Made by a program: the position numbers and the translations under genes. A stretch of 64,000 nt of DNA from Hofstenia miamia (lineage: Eukaryota > Xenacoelomorpha > Acoela): positions 919,161 through 983,160 of the forward strand of contig SCFE01000022.1 in the NCBI GenBank assembly GCA_004352715.1, written 5' to 3'. This document shows positions 30,780-42,943 of this stretch, piece by piece; the first letter of the stretch is position 1, and each line of letters begins with the position of its first letter. The notes beneath the pieces are model-generated. The model was not told the origin of the DNA. It worked only from the letters and a program-made list of their open reading frames with translations, and made no database searches.

Positions 30780-31545
30780 CTATTTTTGCTTAAGGAAGAT
30801 TTTTAAATGTTTTTTAAGAGATCTCAATTTTTCAAAGCTTTTAATATCCTTAGGTAGCGAATTCCAGGTTCGAATGGCAACATTAATGTAAGATTTCTTT
30901 AAAACTTTTTTCTTAAACTTTACACATGTAAAAAGTTTTGATCTTGAATTCTTTTTATGCGCAAATCGCGGGAATTTAATTGAATTATAAGGCGGTAGAT
31001 TTTTTACTAGTTTGAAAAATGTTAGCAAGGTATTCAAAATGGCGAGTTGTTTTGGAAAAAGAATTGACCTAGAAATGTAATGTTTGGTTTTCGATAAATT
31101 TTTCCTGAGATATTCAGTGCCCACTTTAATAGAATCTCAGGATTTCCATAAAGCGCATCACTAAGATCAGTGGCTCATGATAAAAACATGACAGAATTGG
31201 ATAATCGCACAAGTGGTAACTGCTTAACTACTAGTGTCATACTTTTTATACCTATAGCTAATTTTTTAACTGTTATATTAATGTGTCTACAATAGGTACA
31301 TTAACATTATTTATTTTCAAAGTCACGTTGGAAAAATCGTCGTTACTTTTATTGGGCTGTAAAATACAAAATTCTGTTTTAGCTTCATTAATATTCAACT
31401 TATGCTTGCAAAATATATTGACAATTTTTTGCAATTGAATTTTATTGATTCCACTGCTAGCTGCATTGATGTATTATCGCTGAAGATGCAGATGTCATCG
31501 GCATATTGAATTAGAAACCATAACAAAAATATATCGACTGACTGT
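30780..31545 (-). mobile_element. LINE-B copy 3, minus strand, 3' half
   Basis: Minus strand: QYADDICIFSDNTSMQLAVE (YADD codons 31494-31505), LNINEAKTEFCILQPNKSND, then a 114-residue frame ending NVAIRTWNSLPKDIKSFEKL and RSLKKHLKIFLKQK, the usual LINE C-terminal W-NSLP--I motif. Copies 2 and 3 face each other, tail to tail. Confidence 0.75.
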
Positions 31546-31579
31546 TATAATTTTTAAATCTTTATTATTAAGCGTTTTT

Positions 31580-32770
31580 TTTTCATTTTTAGTGCGCATT
31601 TGCTATTCGCACTTAACAAATGTATAATTGACAACGAATTTCTGGAAGTTTTTAACAAATCCGACATAAGCTTTCTACATAAAAAGGTGACCTCTTAGAC
31701 GAAAAAATTATATATCCATTTGCTTTAACCATCCTTTTAGTAGATTCTTCGAAAATTTACTAAATAATCAAATAACTGCATATTTGAAATCACAAAATAT
31801 TCTCAAAAAACAATGGTTCTTGGAATGGTTAAAGCACACAGGATGCAATTTTATCAATATCAGAGCAAATAAAATCTAATTTAAGCCTATATAAATGCAG
31901 CTGCAATTGCTTTTTTGATTTGAGTAACGATTTTAAATCGATGAATTTTGACATATTGAAAAACAAACTAATGTATTATAATTTGGTGACAAATCTATTA
32001 ACTTAATAATGAACTTCCTTAAAATTCGACAACAATAACGAGTAATACATGTACTTAATGGTAAAAATATATTATTACTGACCTAAGCGTTTGACAGGGC
32101 ACAGTTCTTGGTCGCATTCTATTTGCAATCTACGTTAAGACATAACTCAACATGAAAAAAAACAGTAAGCAAAGCGAGTTTATTAACTAATTAGTTTTTG
32201 AAATTGACAATGATTTAAATTTTGAGCAATTCTCAGTTACTAATATTCAAAATATCTCTTCTGGAGTTAGGTATCTTTATCATCCTCGATATATTTAAAA
32301 TACATACAACAAACAATTATTAAATGCACTTTATCACATTTTCAATTTCAATTCTGTTCATTCCCCTTTACAAATATAAATTCAAATATCGTATCCTTCT
32401 GTCTAAAACTTTCATTTTGTCCCTTAAAACACTCAATTTTGCGCAAAAACATGACAATGCATCCGATTACCGATTTAAATACAAAATATACAAAATATTA
32501 TCTCCTTATTATCAAATTCAAATGCATATGTTATCAATATTATTTAAATGCAAATTTGGTCAACTCACAATTTCGTTTTTAAAACATATTAAATTAAAGG
32601 AACGTTCTCACAAAATTTTATGTTTAAGTAAACGTTGTAATAGCTTTCACCACACAGTAACTAAAATATTTAATAACTTATGTCATGAAATTGAAGTCGA
32701 AAAAAAATTACAAAAAATTCAGAAAAAAATTGCAAATATTCTCCTCAATAGACAATGCATTTTTAAAGAC
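31580..32770 (+). mobile_element. LINE-B copy 4, plus strand, heavily decayed
   Basis: Pieces CNCFFDLSNDFKSMNFDILK (about 31900-31965) and a C-terminal frame (YKIYKILSPYYQIQMHMLSI; THTVTKIFNNLCHEIEVEKK-like end with KIFNNLCHEI) are in LINE order. The palm YADD is not recognised. Copies 3 and 4 are head to head. Confidence 0.6.
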
Positions 32771-32801
32771 GATAATACACTACACATATATATATATATA
32801 T

Positions 32802-33307
32802 NNNNNNNNNNNNNNNNNNNNNNNNNNNNNNNNNNNNNNNNNNNNNNNNNNNNNNNNNNNNNNNNNNNNNNNNNNNNNNNNNNNNNNNNNNNNNNNNNNN
32901 NNNNNNNNNNNNNNNNNNNNNNNNNNNNNNNNNNNNNNNNNNNNNNNNNNNNNNNNNNNNNNNNNNNNNNNNNNNNNNNNNNNNNNNNNNNNNNNNNNNN
33001 NNNNNNNNNNNNNNNNNNNNNNNNNNNNNNNNNNNNNNNNNNNNNNNNNNNNNNNNNNNNNNNNNNNNNNNNNNNNNNNNNNNNNNNNNNNNNNNNNNNN
33101 NNNNNNNNNNNNNNNNNNNNNNNNNNNNNNNNNNNNNNNNNNNNNNNNNNNNNNNNNNNNNNNNNNNNNNNNNNNNNNNNNNNNNNNNNNNNNNNNNNNN
33201 NNNNNNNNNNNNNNNNNNNNNNNNNNNNNNNNNNNNNNNNNNNNNNNNNNNNNNNNNNNNNNNNNNNNNNNNNNNNNNNNNNNNNNNNNNNNNNNNNNNN
33301 NNNNNNN
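32802..33307. other. Assembly gap, 506 N
   Basis: Begins and ends in (TA)n sequence, so the gap is probably caused by a microsatellite. Confidence 1.
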
Positions 33308-33592
33308 CAGGTATATATATATACATGTATGTAATTCGAATGGAACTAGGTTGGCTTCACAGAAATTTTGTCCCATGTCCAGCTCGGTGTCTTTATGATA
33401 GAAATGACATATTTCTTAATAGAAATCATATTAGGATGTCTTGATATTCGATGCCAGTTAGCTGTAACTGCTACAATGGTTTTTCAGCAGTTTTATTGAA
33501 ACATGAAATATTTAGGTTTTATTATTTTAATCGATTTTCTTTGCTATTGCTATTAAGAAATAAAAAAGGAATATTGCTCTCAAAAGACTGTA

Positions 33593-33883
33593 ATGCTGTT
33601 AAGCTGGTATATCGCTATCTTCACGTGCTTTGCAGTAGTGAAATTGACAAGAACTAGTTGTAAATCGATTGATTACAACTTAGTTGTGAACGGCGAGTTT
33701 ATTGTGTATCCGCGACACATAAATTTCTTTATGTCTGTCAGCGATTTTTTTTGTAGAGAAAAATGTGAAATACCGTTCTGTGTTGCCTACATGATGTGCG
33801 AAAATCAGTGTTACTTGTATGGAAAAGAAGTTTTAACGGAAGATAAAGTTATTGTTCCAAAGGACTTCTGCAAGTTTAACATA
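33593..33883 (+). CDS. First exon of a secreted apple/PAN-like protein
   Basis: ATG at 33593 opens MLLSWYIAIFTCFAVVKLTR, a hydrophobic signal peptide with likely cleavage near residue 20-23. It is followed by a Cys-rich domain: C54, C58, C63, C69, C73 and C93 (DFFCREKCEIPFCVAYMMCE). The C-x3-C-x4-C-x5-C-x3-C core resembles PAN/apple modules, which bind proteins or glycans. The frame is open to a GTAAGA donor at 33884, phase 0. EGF exons follow on the same strand at 41.9 and 45.1 kb and may belong to the same gene, but they need a phase-1 entry, so at least one linking exon is unseen. Domain call is moderate; the signal peptide is clear. Confidence 0.5.
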
Positions 33884-35120
33884 GTAAGATTTTTGATTCA
33901 ATGCTTTGAAATACACTTTTGGAATTCCATTATATTTTTGAACTACTAATTGACTTTGAAGTGCCACAAACCATTTCAATTTAAAAATTCTTGTAATAAG
34001 CAACATGTTTTTTCAAAATTTTCTTTAAAAATTTGCATTTCTGAATTTAGTAAATCAAATGATTAACTGAACAAAGCCAATGTAAATGTTATATATATAT
34101 ATATATATTTCAGTTTCAAAATGAACAATTTCGCCAAGCGGCGTGCATATTAATTTTGTATTTACAAGTATATGCACTTCATTTAAATATTCATTAAAAA
34201 ATTAAATCTTTAACATAAAGAATAACGACATTCGTAAAATTGATCTTCAGCCCAAGTAAATATTCCCTCATCTAAAATTCATTCATTTAGTATAATCCTT
34301 AAGGTGCTTACAAAATTTCGAACAACATATGGTTTCTGTGTATTATGAGGATAGACTTTTTCTGCCTTTATTAGAAATATAGATATTTGGAGACAACTAT
34401 TTCATTAAACCAAGAGAAATTAAATCAATCTTGTTCAACTCAGCCATCATTTTTTCAAAATAGTTATATATTTGCGAGAAATTGATCAATTTTGAAAATA
34501 CAAAAACAAAATCTACTTAACCCATTTCATACCAAGGTCCTCAAATGGAACCATGTCTTTAGATGTTTGCCTGATGCTTGTTTTTAATCTTATTCTAATT
34601 TCTTTTGTTGATTTTTTAAATCTATGGTATTTTTAATGCTTTGCAGTTGTTTTGCATTTTTTTATGTCTATTAATTGAACATTGTTTTAACATTTTTTAT
34701 ATTTCCTAAGGTAGGTCTCTCAATTTATATATGACTTATGCATCTTTGACTGTAACCTAAATTTGACCTTATTACATAGTAAATTCATTGTGACATTGAA
34801 AAATTTCAAGTTCTAGACATTTTGGTAACAGTTTACACCAATGGTTTCGAGTTGTGACCATGCGAATATCATAAGGTAACACTTCAAAAGTCTTATTGCA
34901 CATGAAATTCCCATAATATGCTTTCGAAAAGTACTATATCTGAGAAATAGCCAATTCCAAAGGATGTAAGTAGCTCTGTTATGTAAATCGTATTGGAAAA
35001 ATATCATGAGAAAGAGTGAGAAAGATTTTCATAGGTAGGAACTTATCACTCCTTAATTGAAATGCTCTAAGAAATTCTAGTTTTCAGCCTAAGCGCACCA
35101 GACAACGATATGTATCTACT
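33884..35120. other. Intron-like AT-rich stretch
   Basis: Contains a short (TA)n run near 34090-34108. Nothing else recognised. Confidence 0.5.
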
Positions 35121-35126
35121 AGAAAT

Positions 35127-35475
35127 GGGATCCGGATAGTGAATTGAATATACCGGATAATATATTGTTCAATTATGACTGAAGAACAACCGAATTTCTC
35201 AATTAATATTGACCTCTTGTGGATGAAAATAAATAAATATTTTGATGCATATTATATAGATTACGCCTTGATATGTCAGAAAAACTTGTTTTGTTGCATG
35301 AAAACTTTCATAACATGAAAAAATATAGCTTTTCCGTGAAAATTCCATTTTTAAATCAAGATTATCTCAAAATATGTTGTCCGGTAAAATCCGGCAAACA
35401 AGTTAAATTTTACCGGACACCGGTTATCCGGTTGTGTAATTGGCAATTTTACCGGATACCTGCACATCCCTAGTG
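35127..35475. mobile_element. Possible CCGG-rich fold-back MITE
   Basis: Ends resemble each other in inverted orientation (left tagaaatgggatccggatag; right ccggatacctgcacatccct), and several taccgga/tccggta motifs fall inside near 35150 and 35380-35460. Target duplication is not clear, so this is tentative. Confidence 0.3.
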
Positions 35476-35741
35476 TATACCACTTATTATAAGTTGGGGT
35501 TAGGATCCGTGCCCTTGCTCTGCCCGTGCCCATAAAAATAGGCGGGTAATTTGTCCGTGCCTGTATCCCAATCCCATAGCTGAATGCTATTTACCTAAAG
35601 TTTATTGACGCAACAAGAAAGGCCGCCAGTGCGCTATTAGTGTAGTTTACTTCAAAAACCAAATTATGTACTTATGTTGGCGACACTGAGATGCTAAATT
35701 TTACAAGAATAAGGTCCTAGCTTTTTCTGAAGTTCACAACC

Positions 35742-35890
35742 TACAATATAATTTAGATATCAATGAAATATCAAAAATTGACAGTGAAATATGATCTGTC
35801 ACATTGAAGAAGACAGTTAATTTTATGTGACTTAGTGTAATATTTTATTTATTTAGTTCTTCAGACCCGGTGATCCATTCACCTGAATAC
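35742..35890. repeat. 149-bp direct repeat, copy 1 (copy 2 at 36265-36413)
   Basis: tacaatataatttagatatc through cacctgaatac is repeated at offset 523 with few changes. Copy 1 ends at a single N (35891), so the block between them, holding a mariner piece, may be an assembly insertion or an alternative allele. Confidence 0.9.
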
Positions 35891-35891
35891 N

Positions 35892-36264
35892 TCGCAGATA
35901 GAGCATTTGAAATCAAGATGGAGCTTGAACGTAATGACATCCGAAAACTGATTTTCTACTGTTGGAAGCGAGGTTTGAGCTCCAGAGATGCTGCAAAAGA
36001 AATGTGTTCAGCCTTAGGTGACAATATTGTCTCGGAAAGAACATGTCGAACATGAGGATTTATGTGCTTGGTTCTCTTCAAAGCCGCGAGATTTTTTCAG
36101 AAAAGCGTTTGATACCCTGCCCAAAAGGTGGCAAAAGATTGTGAGCGCCAATGGCGATTATATTGAATGATTTTTTTGCTTTTCTTATCATTGAATTTGT
36201 ATAATAAATGCAGTATGAATAAGCAATATTGCTTTGTTTGGAAAAAACTTATCTGACAACCCTA
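35892..36264 (+). mobile_element. Internally deleted mariner-like element
   Basis: The plus strand encodes an N-terminal helix-turn-helix (NDIRKLIFYCWKRGLSSRDA, then SERTCRT), and after a deletion the C-terminal end (FFRKAFDTLPKRWQKIVSAN, GDYIE). Both ends match the corresponding ends of mariner transposases; the whole catalytic DD(34)D core is missing. Non-autonomous. Confidence 0.7.
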
Positions 36265-36413
36265 TACAATATAATTTAGATATCAATGAAATATCAAAAA
36301 TTGACAGTGAAATATGATCTGTCACATTGAAGAAGACAGTTAATTTTATGTGACTTAGTGTAATATTTTATTTATTTAGTTCTTCAGACCCTGTGATTCA
36401 TTCACCTGAATAC
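36265..36413. repeat. 149-bp direct repeat, copy 2
   Basis: Second copy of 35742-35890; it continues into unique sequence without an N. Confidence 0.9.
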
Positions 36414-36419
36414 TCATTG

Positions 36420-36640
36420 ATCCGGAGACTGACCCGATGACATGATTGACAAGCGGCATTTTGGAACATAAAAACCTTAGATTTTCTGATTTAGTTTTTA
36501 TTTTGTTGTTAGTCATTATCAAACATTTGAACTTTTATATTTGTGTTTTTCTAAGTAAGTAAGGTAAAGAATAAGGGAGCCAAATATATGAATTTCAATC
36601 TGGACCAATTTGTATATGCTTTGGTATAATGAATAACCTA
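36420..36640 (+). repeat. Dispersed repeat, inverted partner near 54900-55085
   Basis: Segments such as ttgacaagcggcatt, the tagtttttattttgttgtta region and ggtaaagaataagggagcca recur in reverse complement at 54900-55085. This marks a transposon-derived family of unknown type. Confidence 0.6.
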
Positions 36641-37690
36641 TGATTTGTCAATGTTAATTTTTTTAAATAAAAAATAGCGTGTCCACTGAATGCCAGTAGA
36701 GACCCGGTGACGCATTACCCAATCTGAAGCCTACATGAAAGTTAGTATTTCACGTAATAGATATACGTATATAGTTTGATATAAAGGTTTTTAAAAATTT
36801 ATATTCTCGAACAACGAAAATAATCAAGTTAAATTCAGTGCTCGTATTGCCCGCCAGTGTCCGTACCATGGCCCGTATCCGTGCAATATTTTTCGGTGAT
36901 CTTTGGTATGATATGATTTGCTACCAATGATTTGTTAATGTTAATTTTTTTAAATAAAAAATTCATGTCAACTGAATATCACTAGAGACCCGGTGACACA
37001 TTACCCACTCTGAAGCCTACATGAAAGTTAGTATTTCACGTAATAGATATACGTATATAGTTTGATATAAAGGTTTTTAAAAATTTATATTCTCGAACAA
37101 CGAAAATAATCAAGTTAAATTCAGTGCTCGTATTGCCCGCCAGTGTCCGTACCATGGCCCGTATCCGTGCAATATTTTTCGGTGATCTTTGGTATGATAT
37201 GATTTGCTACCAATGATTTGTTAATGTTAATTTTTTTAAATAAAAAATTCATGTCAACTGAATATCACTAGAGACCCGGTGACACATTACCCCTCTGAAG
37301 CCTACATGAAGGTTAGTATTTCACGTAATAGATATACGTATATAGTTTGATATAAAGGTTTTTAAAAATTTATATTCTCGAACAACGAAAATAATCAAGT
37401 TTAATTCAGTGCTCGTATTGCCCGCCAGTGTCCGTACCATGGCCCGTATCCGTGCAATTTTTTTCGGGATCTATTGGTATGATATGATTTGCTACCAATG
37501 ATTTGTTAATGTTAATTTTTTTAAATAAAAAATTCATGTCAACTGAATATCACTAGAGACCCGGTGACNTACATTACCAGGTCAAAGGATTCTCGAACAA
37601 CGAAAATAATCAAGTTGAATTCAGTGCTCGTATTGCCCGCCAGTGTCCGTACCATGGCCCGTATCCGTGCAATTTTTTTCCGTGATCTAT
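36640..37690. repeat. Tandem array, 286-bp period, about 3.5 copies
   Basis: Unit starts at gacccggtga are 36701, 36987, 37273 and 37558 (spacing 286, 286, 285). Units share ctcgaacaacgaaaataatc and cgtaccatggcccgtatccg. A left partial unit precedes 36701, and a right partial copy follows a single N at 37569. No long ORF runs through it. Confidence 0.92.
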
Positions 37691-39186
37691 GGGTACCCTA
37701 CCCTAGATCATAAGAGATTAGTTTTAAATGTAAAGTCGATCACTATTAGCATTATCATTCACTGTGGAAGACGATTTCGATTATGTCGGTGCTGAATTTA
37801 AGTATCTTCAACATTATCATTTTCAAAATTTTTAATCAAAACTCATATGTCAGATCGCACATTAACTTTGAGACATCGTGATGGCAACAAGTGTTATACT
37901 GGCCTATTGTGTTTTGTGGAATTCATCTTTTAATGCAAATAGATTGTTTATGAAGTTTTCTTTCTATAGTGAGAGAGAACGAGAGAGACAATTAATTTAC
38001 AATGTACTTGTTCACCTGTTATGAAACAGAATTGAAAATCTAATGAACTGATTAGCTCTATTTATGTTCGCAGTTTCTTTTCTTGGATTCACATAGTTCA
38101 CTTGAATTCAGAGATAGGAGACATGCGAGGGCTTCGGATGTACTGAATTCTTGAAAAATTTACTACCAACCTCCAATTTTCTATATAAGACATCATGCTG
38201 ATATAAATATCAGTGCTAATTAGTTGTAGAGCATGGTTTCAAATAATTTGAAACTTACGATTCAATTTTTCTGATAGGCAAATAAAAGCTTGGCAAGCAT
38301 ATTCCATGAGGGATGTAACTAAAGAATGGAAAAATACATTAAAGCATTGACCACATTTGTGATGCAAAATATGCAAAATTCTACTTCACTTTGTTCAATA
38401 TTACAACACTGAGAAGCTTAGGAGACGTAGCTGTATGTAGATATGCCATCTATCAGAGTAAGAGTGCATCTTCCCAAAGTAATTTGAAAGGATATGCTCA
38501 TATTCAAAAGAATGTATTTCCTCTCACTCCAACGAAGTACGCTATCAAATTCCGGCAATCTTACACGCATGGAGAAATTCCAATCTACCTGTGCCTGATG
38601 GATGATCAATGATAAAAGTTACAAAATTGCCTGATATGCCTGACGCGTTTGCCTATTGCTATGTATTTACAGCTTCTTGAATTACTCTATCTAAATGAAC
38701 TATTTAATCATTGCTATGACTTCGATGTTTTCAGTTTCAATTCTGTATGGACTCCCAGAAAATTAGGACTACACTAACGCAAAGCTTGCCTGTTTAAATC
38801 TGTTGCACTCAAAAACTAATTAGTTTTTTAGGTACTATTTTAGTCGCGTTGTTTAACTTTCAAATTTTGTTCATCGATCCTCTTCCATCAACTTATTTGA
38901 ATCCATCGCATTAGTTTCTGTTCAACTTGTATCTCTTTTTTGGAAACCCCTCATTGATCATGAAAACGATGTTAGCTGGTCTCGATTTTTCCTTTGTTTT
39001 TGTTCTGTTTGTCGCTCAACTAATCCACTTTGTTATTATTAATGAGATATTTATTAAATAATTGTGTTTAATTTCTACAACTTTTTGTTATTATTGCTGT
39101 TATTATTTTTGTCTTTATTGACAATAGATTTTATTTACTACTACTTTAATACTTAAACCCAAACGATCAATGTTGAATATTAGCAG
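37691..39186. other. Intron-like stretch, nothing recognised
   Basis: AT-rich sequence with a GA-rich run (gagagagaac) near 37970-37990. No coding exon could be supported. Confidence 0.45.
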
Positions 39187-39263
39187 GGGAAGTCTTGGAA
39201 CCACCAAACCAGTAACCTGTTTCCAAATACGAGACACTGTATGAGTTTTGATAAAACATCATG
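39187..39263 (+). CDS. Possible internal exon of the PAN/EGF gene
   Basis: A 77-nt open segment sits between a TAGCAG acceptor and a consensus ATG|GTAAGTG donor. Read in phase 0, matching the donor of the PAN-like exon, it gives GKSWNHQTSNLFPNTRHCMS and FDKTSW, with one Cys. The exit phase is 2, so one more exon is needed before the phase-1 EGF exon. Supported only by splice sites and phase. Confidence 0.25.
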
Positions 39264-40315
39264 GTAAGTGCCATATAGGATTGGCCAAAACGCAGTTGCA
39301 GATCTGTATATATGTATAGCAATCTTATTCATCTCGAGATGAAATGAATTATGGATAAAAGCATACCTAGTTTTATCAGACTAAGTTAATTATAAAACTT
39401 TTATTTATTGATTTCATGCTTCACAAACTAATATTTCATAGAATGTATTGAAATCAATTACTAGAAAGTTATGCATTTATAAGATGTAGTATGCGATGTC
39501 TCTTAGGGCTTCAAGAAATATTACATGAATTTTTTAATCTTACTTTAATATTATCTCTATTGTACTTGGTTATACGTTTTAGTTTGTAAATCTATAAAAA
39601 TTTACTTCATTATTTTCAAACAAAACCCAAGGCTTAGCAGAATTTGTAAATAACTACAAACACCAGTTGATATTTTTACTTAAGTAGATTTTTGTTGTAG
39701 ACTATCTATAGACACAGTGGTGAAATACGAGCATTTTTCAAAAAAGATTCATTGCGATGTATTATTCATATTTTAAGGTTCTTGCAAAATGCAATGTTTC
39801 CGAAAACTTTGAATTATTTATTGCATTGAACAACACATTGCTTCTGATTTGTTTTCACTTGTAGAAAAACTTCCAATTTTTTCAAAGTTTGTATACACAC
39901 TATGGTTAATTGTTTTCATTAAAAGGCCTAATTCATGGAGAAAGGGAGAGCATTCATGAAAAAATAAATTTAATAATTCTTGCAAATATTTTTACAGGTG
40001 TTAAAATCGATTTAGGGAAATTGTTTTTACTTATGCTGGCGAAAAATATAGAAATGCTATAAATCCAAAATTCTTTACATCAACAGGCCTTTAATGATTG
40101 AGGCAATCATTGAATGTTATTAATTAACTCTTATTTTCTGTCTTTAACTTATTGCCAATGAATATACCTAGTATAGAGATCACATCTGTTTCTGAGTTGC
40201 TTAAATAGATAATCTAAGATTAAGTGCATTGCCCTTCTATGCAAGAAATTCATTAGATACAATAATGAAACTTGTTAAGTTGATTGATATTGCATATTAA
40301 ACTCTTCAGTTGGAA

Positions 40316-40711
40316 TATATTAGTAGTATAGATCCGAGTCCTTCCCGTTACACTTTTTTCTGATTGGTCGAGAGGTGGAGTCCAGCCCGTTACACTTTTT
40401 TGTGATTGGTCGAGAGGAGTGTCCTTTGACCTGAGACGTCGTGGATATTGGCGGGGGGTGTTTTACTGACGTCATGCATGTACTTTTACTAGTTTTTGTG
40501 TTATTTATGTGGCCTAATTTAGTTTGCATTTTTTTACTTTTTTACTTTCCCACATAATTACATTTTTTACTTTCCCACATTACCTTACATTACCAGGTCA
40601 AAGGACACCCCTCTCGACAAATCACAAAAAAGTGTAACGGGCTGGACTCCACCTCTCGACCAATCAGAAAAAAGTGTAACGGGAAGGACTCGGATCTATA
40701 CTACTTATATT
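40316..40711. mobile_element. 384-bp MITE with 111-bp inverted arms and TATATT duplication
   Basis: The element runs 40322-40705. Its ends agtagtatagatccgagtcc and the reverse complement are perfect, and the arms match for about 111 bp with two mismatches. The flanking hexamer TATATT occurs on both sides (40316-40321, 40706-40711). Each arm holds two tandem copies of ccgttacactttttt-tgattggtcgagagg. The centre contains the palindrome TGACGTCA. It has no coding capacity. Confidence 0.88.
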
Positions 40712-41947
40712 GCATTTTGCTGTTAGATAACAGAATCTTCAACAAGGCAATCATTGATTAAATTTAATAAACATACATTCCAATCAAATATAAATGTTGT
40801 AGCGCACAGTAATTACCACTTTCTTTTTCTCAGTATTCGCACTCTAGCTGCAATGAGGAATTAAAATTATGCAAGTATTTCATATTGCAATATACTTAGT
40901 GCCATGTTTGAGGTTATATTATTCATTTTCCTAACAAATTCGTTAAGTTTCTTCGTTTTTAGATAATTTCAAGTGAATACTAATTTAATAAATTTAAAAT
41001 TGAAATTGGTGATTAAATACAATGTGCAAGTACATCTAGAAAGAAGATATTACAATTTCAAATTATTGTTTTTCCAATAAAGTTATGCTTTAGAAATCCA
41101 AAGAAGTAATGAGTAATAACAACACAAAAGTGAAAAAAGGTATGATTAATGAATTTTACTTATTTTGGAAATATTACTCAATATTTATGTAATAGTTTCC
41201 AGAGTGCAATCATTCTATAACAGACTGCTTTCAGGTTCAGATGTCAGTTCCTTGGAACTTTATCTCAGACAATGTATATATTCATACGCATCTTTTAAAA
41301 ATTGGTTAAATTGAAAAAGAAATCTAGGTAGGATCCACTCAAGAATTGATTTCATAAAGAAAAATACATTATGTCTGAGCATGATTGCAACTTCATCATA
41401 GATCATCTGAGGTCATCATTAACTGAAGCAAGTATGTTGAATTTTTTTTCTTCATGCTAAGCAATCACAAGATGATTCAATGATTCTATTGCCCCAGTAA
41501 TGTCTTGAATACTGCAGACTTTTCTGCATTCATCTTCTGTCTGTTTATTCTGCAGTGTCTCCATTCAGACTGGAAGCGTTCAAACACCTTGTGATAGCAG
41601 AGCATGAAGGTCAGGACTATCCACAACTTGCCTGAATTGATAATTAATTTCAGAAGATGTATTGGAAGTTTTCCAATTTTGGTCTAAAATAAAATGAAAC
41701 ATTCTTCTTTGTTATAAATTCACAATATGTATTTAATGCCTTTTAATTGTACCTCTAGTCGGGGACACAAAGTGATATGAATTTTTCCATGCATTGATTG
41801 AGAACTATTGACATCTGATTTTGAGTCAGTCAATGAATAATAAAGTTTGAAAATGTAAATTGAATGATTTTTTAAATGCCAATTATACAATTTTATGGTG
41901 TTTATATGACTTACACTAACAACCTTGATATTTTTGTCTAAATTTAG
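40712..41947. other. Intron-like stretch before EGF exon 1
   Basis: A short open segment near 41371-41430 (MSEHDCNFIIDHLRSSLTEA before GTATGT) ends in phase 1, as EGF exon 1 needs, but its acceptor is unclear. Otherwise AT-rich. Confidence 0.35.
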
Positions 41948-42085
41948 AAATGTTTCCAAACCAATGCCTGCTAAAAACCCATAACTGCCATTCTGATGCA
42001 GTTTGCTTTAAAATCAACTCATATGTTAAAGATTACGACTGCATTTGTAAACTTGGATTCATACGAGATGGGGATAAATGCAAAG
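41948..42085 (+). CDS. EGF-like domain exon 1
   Basis: A 138-nt phase 1-1 exon between TTTAG and GTAATC. It encodes one EGF module with six cysteines: C-LLKTHN-C-HSDAV-C-FKINSYVKDYD-C-I-C-KLGFIRDGDK-C. The C-x-C before the last loop and GF-RDGD-C ending are typical. It lacks the full D-I-D-E-C calcium-binding start (MFPNQC). Single-domain phase 1-1 exons are the rule for EGF modules in secreted mosaic proteins. Confidence 0.75.
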
Positions 42086-42813
42086 GTAATCATTATCTAA
42101 GTTGTATCTGTAAAAAAATTTTTTAATTTAATTGGTAATGCACTGAAGAAAAATAAGACGATTAAAAGGTTAATCTTAATAAGTAGGACTGTTTATATAT
42201 ATAGTAATTTGCTTATATATTATAAAATATATAATATGCTTATATATTAAAATGTATATGAACTTGATCAAACTCGTAATTTTTCAAAAAACTTCTGAAA
42301 CCCATACTACAAATTCAAACTCATTTCAGCTACATTGAACTCTACTTACACTTTCATTATCTTATCATAGCACCAAATTGATTTCAAATAACTTTATTTC
42401 TGTCAGAGGTTTTAAGTAGTATGATTGATATTGTATAGCCTTCCCTCAATTTTTGATAGATCACTTTCTCTCTAATTGTGTACTAAAAAACCCATATCTA
42501 AACTGTTTTATTTTCTAAAGAGGCTAATTAAGTTAAGTGCTTTTATTTAGACGTCATTTTGTTAAATAAAGTCGATTTTAACAATATTTGACTTAAAATC
42601 GAAATTTTGATATAATAAATTATTTTTACTTCTTTGTCCTTGCAACCATATTAAAGAGTTGCAAAATTTCCATTTTTCATATCTAATCAAATAAAGCAAA
42701 CATGTTTTTAAATGAAAAAATCATTTTGATTTTATTCACTTTTGCATGCTCAGGTTAAAGTCTTTCTTCTAAAACAGCGATATGTGTTATTAAAATAGTT
42801 CTTTTTAATGTCA

Positions 42814-42942
42814 ATAGTAAACAAATACTGGGCAATTGGGTTTTGACTATTGTGAATCGACAGTCGATTCGATTTCGATTCGATTATTCGATGCATCGCT
42901 CAGCCTTACTCCATGCATATTCAATTTATTACAAAGCCCCGC
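42814..42942. repeat. 129-bp repeat, copy 1 (copy 2 at 43338-43466)
   Basis: atagtaaacaaatactgggc through acaaagccccgc is identical at offset 524. Ns at 42943 and 43337 bracket the sequence between the copies. Confidence 0.92.
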
Positions 42943-42943
42943 N

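Noticed and set aside
35742-36413. 149-bp long terminal repeats of a small LTR element
   Set aside because: The block between them encodes mariner ends, and one repeat ends at a single N; no primer site, gag or pol is present.
36690-37690. CRISPR-like array
   Set aside because: The units are 286 bp without short-repeat and unique-spacer structure, and this is animal DNA.
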